From positions 161,063,908 through 161,127,907 of the forward strand of contig OY757011.1 of the NCBI GenBank assembly GCA_963580285.1: a stretch of 64,000 nucleotides of DNA. Reading direction: 5' to 3'. The notes under the pieces are model-generated. The model searched no databases, had not been told where the DNA came from, and was given only the letters and a program-made list of their open reading frames with translations. Within the stretch, counting starts at the first letter, position 1, and every line of letters starts with the position of its first letter. The DNA comes from Lucinisca nassula. Lineage: Eukaryota > Mollusca > Bivalvia > Lucinida > Lucinidae. Positions 44,001 through 53,282 of this stretch are shown in pieces. The translations under genes were made by a program, and so were the position numbers.

Positions 44001-45518
44001 TATACTGAACCGAAAAAGAAACACAACTTTTTAACCCAAAATATTTTCATGCAACCATCAGGTGGACTGAAAAATCATTTTGCGATTTACTTTCATCCAT
44101 TTTAAACTTTCTTATGCTGAAAACGTTTGGGCAATATCTGTACAGTTTAACGCTCCACTTGGCAATTCGTTGTTTTCAACATTTCCTCGTGCAGTACATT
44201 AAATGTATACAGTAACCTCATCATATTGGCATAGTGTGTTACCTGGAGTTTAGGTTTCAAAAGTCCGGTAAAATTTCTCTACGGAATATGGTACGTTTGA
44301 CGCAAGATAAACGTAATCGTAACGTAGCAGTCCAAATGCTTCTACGTGGGACGTTTCAGGCTGTCATCGCCAAGAACTTCCAAGTGAGTAAATCGACGAT
44401 AACTCGCTTGTACCAGCGTCTAGGTCAAACGGGAACGACAAATGACAGGCCCAGAAGTGGATGTCCACGCGTCACGACACGTCGACAGGGCCGATTAATC
44501 CGTCTAACCCACCTTCGTTATCGGTTCCGTACAGCCGTCGAGACATCTCGGGTGACACCAGGAACGCACAACAATTGAATAAGTGCAGATACTGTCGGGA
44601 ATCGCCTTCGAGAGTTTGGCTTACGCCCTCGTTGTCCGTACGTTGGTATGCCATTAACACCACGACGTCAGGTAAGAATGGCGTGGCTCACACAACATAG
44701 GCCAAACCTGTTTCCTCTTCGTCATGGCGTAACGTAATGTTTTCTGACGAGTCCAAGTACTTATTGTACAGAGCTGACGGCCGTCAACATGTGTATAGGC
44801 GTTACGGAGAGCGTTATCGTGACAATTGTTTGGTTGAACGTGATCGATTTGGAGGCGGTGGGTTGATGGTGTGGGCTGACATATCTTATGGTCATAGAAC
44901 GCCCCTGGTATTCATTGATGGATCTTTGACGGCTCTGCGTTACGTTGACGTCGTTGAACGACCGGTAGTTGTTCCAAATGTACGACAGCACAACGTTACG
45001 TTTCAATAGGATAACACTCGGGTGCATGTAGCAAGGCTCAGCATGGCGTGTCTTCAGCAAAACAACGTTGGCGTTGAACTGGCCTCCGTATAGTCCAGAT
45101 CTCTCTCCTATAAAACATTTGTGGGACGTCTTGGTTAGGCGCGTCCGTAACCGCCCCCAGCCGCCATCAACGCGTCAAGCCTTGCGTCTCGCGCTCATAC
45201 AGGAGTGGAATGCTTTTCCCCAGGCAGAGATCAATCGTTTAACCCTGTCCATGACCAGGCGTGTGCGTGCAGGACTGAATGCAAACGGAGGATATTCTGG
45301 TATTAACTGCTTATATTTTGAACTTGTGAAATGACTACCTCTATGACAAAACTGATTTGTGTTCCAAACATTCTCACTGGAAATTGAACTCTCTATGGTA
45401 GTTACATTCAGGAGTGTTTATATTATTGCGTCATTAAATCGATTTTCTGCAAACATGATTATTTCTGCAAATACTCGCATTTGTATTTGGAGTTGCGTTT
45501 CTTTTTCGGTTCAGTATA
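44001..45518 (+). mobile_element. Tc1/mariner element in CISD-b intron 2
   Basis: TACTGAACCGAAAAAGAAAC at the left is matched by its inverse at the right (45495-45518, one mismatch in about 26). TA dinucleotides at both ends fit the TA target duplication of the superfamily. Total length about 1.5 kb, normal for a full-length Tc1-like element. One transposase frame is inside, in pieces. Confidence 0.92.
44288..45331 (+). pseudogene. Tc1-like transposase, broken
   Basis: It begins MVRLTQDKRNRNVAVQMLLR with a helix-turn-helix (VIAKNFQVSKSTITRLYQRL) and a GRPR-like hinge (DRPRSGCPR). It is then stopped by TGA at 44576-44578, reads on in the same frame (SADTVGNRLREFGLRPRCPY) to about 44722, shifts frame to WRNVMFSDESKYLLYRADGR (first catalytic Asp), has TAG in place of a Gln codon at 45007 just before DNTRVH (second Asp), and shifts again near 45065 to LNWPPYSPDLSPIKHLWD. 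The third catalytic position, normally Glu in PIE-N/H-LW, is Lys. Two stops, two frameshifts and a lost catalytic residue make it inactive. Confidence 0.93.
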
Positions 45519-45639
45519 CAATCAACGGAGTGGCTGCTGACAGGCAACATTGATGGGTCAGTTGTCTCCGAGTGCATGCTCGAAAAATGGTCCTAGTCTG
45601 CGACTAAGGCTGGTTCGTTTAACCCTTAAGTTACAGTGT

Positions 45640-45926
45640 TTGTTTGTGTTGAGGTATTGCGCCCCCATCAACACTATTTAGGTCATTATGGAGACATTGC
45701 TTGCGATGTTTTGGGACTTTTACCCGACATTGAGATGAAAGGACATCTGAAGCCCTATACCCCATAGAAACCACAGTAGTTTAGGGAGCGGTCCTACTCA
45801 CACCACTTTTCCTGGGCAGGCTAAGTAAGCCCTTCAAAGCTGTTTACCAGTACTCAAAGTTTGGTTGGTTACAGCTCTGCGTGGAAGCACCATGCAACCC
45901 AATTTATTTATCCAAGCCCCGATAGG
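45640..45926 (-). mobile_element. SINE-B copy
   Basis: TTTGTTTGTGTTGAGGTATTG, CCATCAACACTATTTAGGTC, GAGACATTGCTTGCGATG, ACATTGAGATGAAAGGACATC, GCTCTGCGTGGAAGCACCAT, ending AAGCCCCGATAGGCGG. Confidence 0.8.
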
Positions 45927-45944
45927 CGGCCCTGTGCTTTAAGC

Positions 45945-46012
45945 AAACAGGGCAGACCCTGGTTAGACGCCTCGTTCTGTGGCGTCTGAAATGGGTCTGC
46001 ACTGTTTGCCAA
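45945..46012. repeat. Hairpin-D
   Basis: AAGCAAACAGGGCAGACCCTG, GACGCCTCGTTCTGTGGCGTC, GGGTCTGCACTGTTTGCC. Confidence 0.85.
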
Positions 46013-46612
46013 ACCGAACACTTGATTTCAGTGCAGATGCTTTAGATATTCCTGTTATGCAACACTATAAATAACCGTTACCTATGAATTAGTGAGCGTC
46101 ACGTGGACACCAATAACGAAAACCTACTGTGCTTAGTAGCTGTTGTTCGAATGACGTACTATCATCATTCCACATTCCCCCCCCCCCCCAAAAAAAAAAA
46201 AAAATAAATAAAATAATAAAGTCATTAAACCCAATGCACAGGCTTAATGTTGTGATGAGAGTATCACTTCGTGGTATTATTATTTTTTTTCCTCTGTCCA
46301 CTCCATAGCTCTTTTACCAGAATCATCGGAGCTTGGAAAGGTTCTCTTCTGCTTATGCTAGAGTTTTAAGGTAAATTATGTCCAGCTCTATTGCTTATTC
46401 GACTGATTGTTTTGGGTTTAACAACAGGACAACCTAAGTGTGTCATTTTGTGTCGTCTCCCAGACAGCTGGCCTTGTCCAACTATAAGTCAATATCAGTT
46501 GGGACGCCCCAGTGACGCAAGATGCACGTTATCTTTGCCTCACCCAACCCACCTTTTAAATGAGTTATCTACCAGATTTTTCCAACTCTATTGTTGTCTT
46601 CTTGCTTTTCAG
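46013..46612. other. Distal intron 2 of CISD-b
   Basis: Poly-C/poly-A tract at 46180-46205. Otherwise only possible SINE fragments (ATTGTTTTGGGTTTAACAAC near 46405). It ends with the polypyrimidine tract CTTCTTGCTTTTCAG. Confidence 0.5.
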
Positions 46613-46696
46613 TTTCCTTTATGCGACGGAAGTCACAACAAGCATAATGACGAAACGGGAGATAATGTAGGACCCCTTTGCTTCAACAAAAAGTAA
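46613..46696 (+). CDS. CISD copy b, exon 3 (CDGSH motif, C-terminus)
   Basis: The last exon encodes 27 residues plus [23 protein letters not shown] and PLCFNKK. The CDG-S-H ligands are intact and it starts in phase 0 after TTTTCAG, mirroring copy a. The C-terminus is six residues shorter than copy a and matches the usual vertebrate CISD length more closely. A cysteine replaces the usual aliphatic residue after PL. Intron 2 is 3.35 kb and contains the Tc1 element. No AATAAA was found close by. Confidence 0.93.
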   Translation, partial: FPLCDGSHNKHNDETGDNVGPLCFNKK

Positions 46697-46865
46697 ACAC
46701 CAGCTCCAAATTATCCAGGCCAATTCTTACTCCAAGACATGTTTTAGGAATACAAAGAAGAACGAAAGACTTAACAATTTCAGAATTTTGTGAGACAAAT
46801 TTGAGAAGATCTTCGCCACTGGAAGGCATTAAACCAATTTTTAGACGGCAAACGCCTAAAAGGAA

Positions 46866-46940
46866 CATTGTCAAACAGTTGAGGCCCAAATCAGACGCCG
46901 CAGAATGCGGCGTCTGATTTTTGTCTCCACTGTTTTAAAA
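46866..46940. repeat. Hairpin-D, best copy
   Basis: GTCAAACAGTTGAGGCCCAAATC-type left arm with CAGACGCCGCA, then GAATGCGGCGTCTG and ATTTTTGTCTCCACTGTTTT. The inner 11 bp on each side pair perfectly. It begins 170 bp after the CISD-b stop. Confidence 0.85.
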
Positions 46941-47049
46941 CAAAAATCAGGTATTTTCTAAATTAATTTCTGTAAAATGAAAACTCAATCCGACAGCCAT
47001 AAATTTCTAAATGGACCTTTGCTATTTATAATGAGGAATTCCACAGTTT

Positions 47050-47325
47050 AACAGGTTTATTTCTCTAATGCCATTTTCGTCATCACTTTGCATCATATAG
47101 AGAAAACTGGGGTTTAGCGGGGTAAACATCATCGGCCTTATTTTTGCTCAGAAACATAGATTGTGGGTACTCGTTAGAACCGCCTCATTGAGGCGGTTCT
47201 AACGAGCACCCACAATCCATGTTGAAAGCAGAAATAAGATAGATGTTGTCATTCTTACCCAAAATTTGTCATTTCTGACACCATGTTGGACGCCATTATT
47301 TCACACGGATATGTTTTCCTTATGA
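47050..47325 (-). mobile_element. MITE-A, inverted copy
   Basis: AACTGGGGTTTAGCGGGGTAA is followed by the full palindrome (GTACTCGTTAGAACCGCCTC and inverse, 47168-47210) and GCAGAAATAAGATAGATG. The ends are diverged. Confidence 0.8.
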
Positions 47326-47399
47326 CTAGCCCCCATCATGGATATCATTCTGAAAAACGTGGTTTCAAGGGTTTTGTTTTCAAATTTGTGAGAACATTC

Positions 47400-47530
47400 A
47401 TCGTATTTTTTTGTTATTTATGCTCCGAAAATATATGTGTGTGCTTGTAAGAACCGCCTCAAGAAGTGCAAACAGTCTATAAGGCGGTTCTGACGAGAAC
47501 AAACAAGGTATGTTTAGCCAGAAACGACGA
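47400..47530. mobile_element. MITE-A core fragment
   Basis: TGCTTGTAAGAACCGCCTCAA and TATAAGGCGGTTCTGACGAG are separated by a short spacer. Ends are lost. Confidence 0.6.
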
Positions 47531-47665
47531 GTGTAACAAAAAATTATCTGAAAAAAAAAAAAAAAAAAAAATAAAATGAATGTTATTTTGAGAGCCACGA
47601 AAGAGACACTTGTACCACTAAATGGTGTCAGAGAACGCTGCATAAATTATACACTGAAGTGTACC

Positions 47666-47919
47666 CATTACGATAACATGCCCATGCGACATAGTGTATT
47701 TTTTCATATCTCCAAAATGGCTACTTGTCTAAAGAAAATCCGTGATATTTTTCTTATTTATGCTGCAAAGATAGGTTATGAGGCGGTTCTAACGAGTACC
47801 CACAACCTATGTATTGGAACAGAAATAAGAAAAATAATGTATACCACGTAAACCCAAGTTTTCTCGATATAAAGTGGGGTTTAAGGGGGTGTTCATTTCA
47901 CGGACTTGTTAACGTGATG
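47666..47919 (+). mobile_element. MITE-A, subfamily 2, half-core copy
   Basis: CATTACGATAACATGCCCATG to GTTAACGTGATG. The left half of the palindrome is deleted (ATAGGTTATGAGGCGGTTCT). Confidence 0.85.
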
Positions 47920-48229
47920 CATTTTAATTTTTGGAATTTGACCTGCTTGTACAGTCAAGCTATGACGTACGACAACTTTCCGTCCACATGGAATTGAATT
48001 AGGTTCAAACACCATTTGAACGGCTTAAGAGTCGATCCGAATTCCTTGAAAGGACTCTTTTGGCGTAAACAGTATTAGGTAGAGGTGAAATGTAAAGAAA
48101 TATGCATATTTATGGAGTTCTTCAAATATTTTTTTTCTGTTTATTCAATTCTAATTCACTAACAAATGTGGATAACCAGGGTAGCAACCTACGTCACAGC
48201 AGTGATATCACAACCATTTTCTAGGCGGA

Positions 48230-48501
48230 CATCTACGAAAGCACGCCTTTACAAATACATTGTAAATTTTAATGCTGAAAATTGAAAATTTTAAGATTAA
48301 AAATTGTGATATTTTTCTTATTTCTGCTCTCAGTATGGATTACGGGTATACGTCCTCGTCGACGCGGTTCTAACGAGTACCCAAAATCTATATTTTAGAT
48401 CAGAAACAAGAAAAATAAGGTTTACTCCTGTTAACCACAGTTTTACCATATAAACGTGGGGTTCAATGGTGTCAGAATTATATAAGCGTGTTTTCGTGAT
48501 G
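48230..48501 (+). mobile_element. MITE-A, subfamily 1
   Basis: CATCTACGAAAGCACGCCTTT to AAGCGTGTTTTCGTGATG. The palindrome is decayed (CGTCCTCGTCGACGCGGTTC). The TATAAACGTGGGGTTCAATGG block is present. Confidence 0.85.
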
Positions 48502-49027
48502 GGTTGATAATTTGCTAAATTCAAGGGCTGCAGAAAAAGACTGTATGAGTTTAATTGTTTGTGCGGTGCTAGAACCTATTCTTGGCTTGATTCTAGAATA
48601 AATTGCCGCATCTTCACACAGTTTACTGCACAACTTAACAGAAATATGCTCCCTCGGTTGCCCTAGTTTAATGATGTAACGATTTGTTAAAAGATTTTCG
48701 GACTGCTTTTCTTTTTAGTGTTCTGCAATCAGGCTTGTTAATGCCTCAAAAAAAAACATTGTTTTGATACTCCGTTACAGTGTCTTTAAACCGACAGAAT
48801 TTTACAATGGTTGACCTATAGATAGATGCTGTCACGTAGTTTGTCGCCCCTTGGATAAGTTAAACGAAAAAATGCGACAGTATATTCTGAGTTTTGTTTT
48901 TCTGTAAGAAAAATTCTGTGGCTTCGGTTTTCTTTGGATGATCTCTATTTTAATACACCCATGTGAGGGAGTGAATTCTTTCATTATGGCTCCTAAAACA
49001 GAGAGTTTTCTGAGAAGATTTTTGATA
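48502..49027. other. Unassigned interval
   Basis: No gene, RNA or repeat recognised, apart from wording AAAAAATGCGACAGTATATTCTG that also occurs at 9385-9405. Confidence 0.4.
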
Positions 49028-49130
49028 CTTGACTTATTTCTGCTCCGAACATAGGTTGTGGGTGCTCGTTAGAACCGGGTCTGACGAGAACCAACAGTCT
49101 GTGTTTTTGAGCAAAAAAAGGAAAATAATG
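49028..49130. mobile_element. MITE-A core fragment
   Basis: TGCTCCGAACATAGGTTGTG, GGTGCTCGTTAGAACCGGGT, CTGACGAGAACCAACAG. A right-end fragment (ACACAGACCTGTTCACGTGATG) is at 49616-49639. Confidence 0.6.
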
Positions 49131-49212
49131 TATAACCCTACCAGGCCTCCATTGGCGTGGATGCGAGCCTCACTCTGTTTACATGAGGGAGGCCAACTTC
49201 TGCAACGGAAGG

Positions 49213-49452
49213 TGAGGGGCCAGTTGTTCAAAGCATCGTTAGCTTAACAAGCTTGTTAGTGGTCATATTGTTAACTCTTCTAACAAGTTTGATATTTAAA
49301 GTTTTGGTATTTTTGCTGAAAAAATGTGAGCAGCCTTTGCATTCGCAAAAGCTGCTCACATTTTTCAGCAAAATATTTGCCATAATAAATGATCAAAGTT
49401 TTAACGATACGTTAACTAAAAATGTCGTTAGTTTTGAACAACTGGCCCTAAA
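49213..49452. mobile_element. MITE-G copy with 24-nt internal hairpin
   Basis: GGGGCCAGTTGTTCAAAGCAT and GTTTTGAACAACTGGCCC are inverted ends. The centre pairs GCTGAAAAAATGTGAGCAGC with GCTGCTCACATTTTTCAGC. Same family as 24950 and 58560. Confidence 0.88.
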
Positions 49453-49753
49453 TGGTTTTCTTCAGGCTCTCCGGTATTTGGCTCATCTCTTATTAATGGT
49501 CAGCTAAATCAGTATTAGTAAAATCAAAACTTCTCAAGGGCGTTTAAACAAAAAAATGTATATCCCTGTAAATTCCACGTTCCCCTTTGTTACGCGGGTG
49601 TTTCGAGAGAATTTATTACACAGACCTGTTCACGTGATGTTGTTCGAACAATACTATTATAAAACTACAAACAATACTACAATATTAAGATATATAAAAA
49701 TAAATACCTCTATACACTGTATTTTGTGATACAAATTAAACACTGTATTGTAA

Positions 49754-49995
49754 ATTGTTTGTTTGATTTGAGGTTTAAATCCCTGTCAACACTGTATAGG
49801 TCATTTTGGAGATGTTGCTTCCAATTTTGTAGGACTTTTACTCGTCAGTGAGAAGACATGTCGCCCAATGAAAGCAATAGGGTTAATAAGCATGGACGGT
49901 CCGACTCGCACCATTTTGCCTGGGCAGGCTTAGATCCTCTAAGTGGCTTACCAGCGCCCATATGCCGTCGGTTTCAGCTCTGCGTGGAAACACAA
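49754..49995 (-). mobile_element. SINE-B, 5'-truncated copy
   Basis: Flanked by TGTATTGTAA at 49744-49753 and 49996-50005. Sense on the minus strand, ending in AAATCAAACAAACAATT. Confidence 0.88.
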
Positions 49996-50127
49996 TGTAT
50001 TGTAATAGTTGCCTCCCTTGAGAATGTATCAATGGCCTGCAAGTTGAAATTATAACTTAAAACTGAGTCAGTCCTGACTTTTTGAAGTGGACTCTTCTAT
50101 CTCCTGAAATGTGACACACCCACTTTT

Positions 50128-50290
50128 GTAAATAGAGAATACCAGGTTCGTGCCATTTGATATCAAGTTTATCAGGGAATGCTTCGAGAATGCTTGTAGA
50201 ATCGCGAGGCTTGCTGAGCGATTCTACAGAGGACGCAGAGTTGATAAACTTTAATTCAAATGACACGAATCTGGTATTCTATTTATCAGT
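50128..50290. repeat. Inverted-repeat element, first of three
   Basis: AATAGAGAATACCAGGTTCG near 50133 pairs with CGAATCTGGTATTCTATTT near 50265, arms of about 43 bp with few mismatches. The interior pairs GTAGAATCGC with GCGATTCTAC. Confidence 0.85.
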
Positions 50291-50450
50291 TAACCCCCTT
50301 GTACACTCTTACAGTTTTGCCAGTTTTCCAGTAGTCAAGTTCATAGAAGTGCAATGTCACGTTGACCTGATAAAGCTCACTTTATCTTTATCAGGTCAAG
50401 ATGTTACAATGTAATTTATGTAGGGGGTAACTGATAATATTATGTTATTA
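50284..50450. repeat. Inverted-repeat element, second of three
   Basis: TTATCAGTTAACCCCC at the left pairs with GGGGGTAACTGATAA at 50425-50439. The interior pairs TGACCTGATAAAG with TTTATCAGGTCA. Confidence 0.85.
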
Positions 50451-50570
50451 ATCAAGTAATTACATATTTGCCAAGTTACAGGTCCGAGTTCTGCTGTATT
50501 GGCCAGCTGACCGAGGACCTGTAACTGGGACAATACGAAAATACTTGATTAAAGACAATTTTATTAACTG
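50438..50570. repeat. Inverted-repeat element, third of three
   Basis: TTATTAATCAAGTA pairs with TACTTGATTAA, and AGTTACAGGTCC pairs with GGACCTGTAACT. It shares its edge with the preceding element. Confidence 0.8.
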
Positions 50571-50584
50571 ACAACATTAAGTTG

Positions 50585-51003
50585 TAGAGCAATGCTACAT
50601 GCCAGTGAGACTTGGCCATTGACAAAGCCAAACATCAAGCGTCTGCAGCGGGATGACAGGGCAATGATCAGACAGATCTGCAATGTCAAGCCACAGGACA
50701 CTGTCACCGCTTCAACGGTGTAGTCAAGGCTGCCTGTGACATACAGTTAGGTGGAAGGCGTGTCCCTGGGAGTCCCAAGATGACCTTGAAGCAGCTGGCA
50801 GAGATCGCAGAGAATTGAAGCTCTCTGCTATCGACCTCATGATAGACAAACCTGGAGATCTTGTGTGAGATCTGCCATGCGTGCAGCAAGCGAGCTACCT
50901 AGAAGCGGGGTGGGGGCATTTATATGGGTGTTGCCCCTGTACCTGCACGTTAATCAAAACTGATGATGATGATGATGATGGTGATGATGATAATGATGAT
51001 GAC
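50585..51003 (+). pseudogene. LINE 3' end: RT C-terminal remnant with (GAT)n tail
   Basis: The plus strand reads CRAMLHASETWPLTKPNIKR then LQRDDRAMIRQICNVKPQD, the C-terminal segment following the RT in a family of mollusc non-LTR elements. A stop follows, then shifted remnants (DIQLGGRRVPGSPKMT-like wording) and a (GAT)n tail at 50966-51001, typical of RTE/CR1-type tails. Strongly 5'-truncated and broken. Confidence 0.8.
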
Positions 51004-51284
51004 TAACATTAAAAAAACATGATTATTGATTTTTCCCTCGGCCGAATATCACTTGACATACGGTTGATATTGGTTGACCTGGTGTTAATACGGATGACCT
51101 CCTAACAATACAGGATAGATCTAGTCATTTAATACTATAAGGGTATTAATAAGAGGATGAAACAGTATAGATACTGATGACACGGCTTCTCTTATGAACA
51201 CTGTTTGCAAAAGTATCTGTACAGGTTGGATATGACGCCGTGTTGGTACATGAAGCTGTGGCGTTTTTTTTTATTTAAGAAATA

Positions 51285-51425
51285 GATAAGCTCTGTGATT
51301 TGTTCTCGGTCAGTTGGAAGTAGACAAATCACGCGCAATACGCGCTCGTGATTTGATCTACCTTACAACTGACCTCCAAACTGATTTATTACTCAACAAA
51401 TCACCGACTACAGCTGATTTATTTC
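51285..51425. repeat. Imperfect inverted-repeat element
   Basis: AAATAGATAAGCTCTGTGAT at the left and ATCACCGACTACAGCTGATTTATTT at the right are inverted. The centre pairs AAATCACGCGC with GCGCTCGTGATTT. Confidence 0.65.
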
Positions 51426-51712
51426 GATTCTAACATGCTGAAAATCGGCAATATTATGTTGTTTCCTTCAAAATCTCATCTGTTCGTCATTGTAAGAAGA
51501 AATCCCGCAAAAAATATAGACTGTAACACGAACGTTTGTCCTTTTGTAACGTTTTCGGTGGGAGAAAGTGACGTTACACCGTCTAACGTCAGTGACATAA
51601 TATATATGCAGTTTTTGATGTCGTCACTCGTCATGCTCTTCTGATTTGTTGCATAATAAAACAGTTCCTTCACATTGGCTATATAGACGAGCTATGTTAT
51701 ATTATACTGTAG

Positions 51713-51873
51713 AGTGAGTGTTTGAGTTTTACGTCCCAACAGCAACTAATGTCACAGGGAGACGGGACCTAGGTTTATAGATTCATCCGAAAGTATGGAG
51801 AAGCCCGGGATCGATCCTGCGATCCCTGGTTTACAAAGCGAGTAGCATAACCACTACACCACGGAGGCTTCTA
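51713..51873 (-). mobile_element. SINE-T
   Basis: The minus strand reads GAAGCCTCCGTGGTGTAGTGG, CTCGCTTTGTAAACCAGGGAT, GATCGATCCCGGG, CTCCATACTTTCGGATGAAT, CCCAGGTCCCGTCTCCCTGTG, GTTGCTGTTGGGACGTAAAA. Confidence 0.88.
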
Positions 51874-52099
51874 CATATACTGAGGAATTCCTATTTTAAG
51901 ACCACCTTTGAGACTGTTCAAAAGTGGCCTTTTTGAAAACGTGGTCCCCAACAAAAGAACATTAGGTGTAAAAATACACAAAAGAACGAATTAAAGAAGC
52001 TTAATTAGAAACAAATAACATAAGATCTATAAAGCTTTTATTGCGACAAACAAAGTATCCTCAACAATTAACAAAAACATACCTGCCTTTATTTATTTT
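51874..52099. other. Unassigned interval
   Basis: AT-rich, nothing recognised. Confidence 0.4.
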
Positions 52100-52246
52100 C
52101 CAAGGACTACCCGTAATAATACGAGCGTCAGCCAAGGGAGCTCCTAGTACAATTTTTACGGCGTTGTTATGGCGCGGCCTGCGATCGAACCCGCGACTTC
52201 CCATTCCCGAAGCGGACGCTCTACCACTGAGCTGTCGAGGCCGGCA
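52100..52246 (-). mobile_element. Third tRNA-derived SINE type
   Basis: The minus strand reads GCCGGCCTCGACAGCTCAGTGG, TAGAGCGTCCGCTTCGGGAAT, CGGGTTCGATCGCAGG, then CGCCGTAAAAATTGTACTAGG and TTATTACGGGTAGTCC. A/B box-like motifs are well preserved, resembling the head of the 29330 SINE. Confidence 0.8.
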
Positions 52247-52334
52247 AGCAGTGTAGATGCTAATTAGTCGTATAATCAGGATCTACCCTGTTTGAATAGG
52301 GATCTGTACCGGAGTGGTTATTTGTGTAACCGAC

Positions 52335-53035
52335 AAATGTTTTGTTTGTTTAAGTTTAGACTTTACGTTCCCGTCAACACTGATTAAGTAATGTTGGACA
52401 TTGCTTCCGATTTTGTGGGGCTTCTACCCGACATTGAGATGAAATCACAAGTTAGGTCATTTTGGAGATGTTACTTCCAATTGTGTGGACATTATGAAAT
52501 GATAGCTCAAGGCCTGTCGCCCAATGAAACCAAAAGGCGTATATTACTTTAAACGGTCTGACTTACACCTCTTTGCCTGGCCAGGCTTAATTCTTCTAAG
52601 CGGTTTGCCAGTACTCATGTGTGGGCGTGGAATCACCATGCAGCCCAAACTATTTCTCTAAACCACGATGGGCGGGAGCGAAGCAGCCCAATCTATTTAC
52701 TCAAGGCCCGGTAGGCGGGGGCACATGAGTACTGGTAAACCGCTTAGAGGATCCAATATGTTCTATAAAAGGGTTATCCTTTGGAAGCAAGGAATACACC
52801 ACAGAACTGAAAAATATGGAGTGTACATGTTTTCTGTGTCAGACTAGCTAAGCCTGCTCAGGCAATGTGGTGCGAAACGGTCCGTCCATGCTTATAAACC
52901 CTATTGGTTTCATTGGGCGGCAGGGCTTGAGGTGTCATTTCATCTCAATGTCGGGTAAAAGTCCCAAAAACTTGGAAGCAACGTCTCCAAAATTACCTGT
53001 ACAGGGTTACGGGGGACGTCAAACAAACAAACAAA
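52335..53035. mobile_element. Cluster of SINE-B pieces
   Basis: Antisense copy 52345-52450 (TTTACGTTCCCGTCAACACTG), antisense copy 52455-52720 beginning TTAGGTCATTTTGGAGATGTT, a duplicated 3' edge (CAGCCCAATCTATTTACTCA), then sense pieces at 52725-52765 and 52850-53030 (GCCTGCTCAGGCAATGTGGT ... AACGTCTCCAAAATTACC) with (ACAAACAA) tail. At least three insertions are nested or recombined. Confidence 0.7.
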
Positions 53036-53282
53036 ATAGGCGGGGACGCAACTGACAACCGTGCTGTTTTGTCAAATATGGTCAGCAGATAAACTTTTTA
53101 TTTACAGCGTCCAACTAATAGTTACATAGACAAACATTGGGGACATGTCTGATCAGGGTCTTTACTGTATCAGTACATAAATATTATGATGTGTTTTCGT
53201 GTTAAAAATGTGATAACAATTATCCATAAACTGAAATTGAATCTGTCCAAAATAAGTCCGAAAGAATTTTCGGAATTGTTAT
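53036..53282. other. Unassigned interval
   Basis: Contains weak hairpin-D wording (TGATCAGGGTCTTTACTGT). Nothing else seen. Confidence 0.4.
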
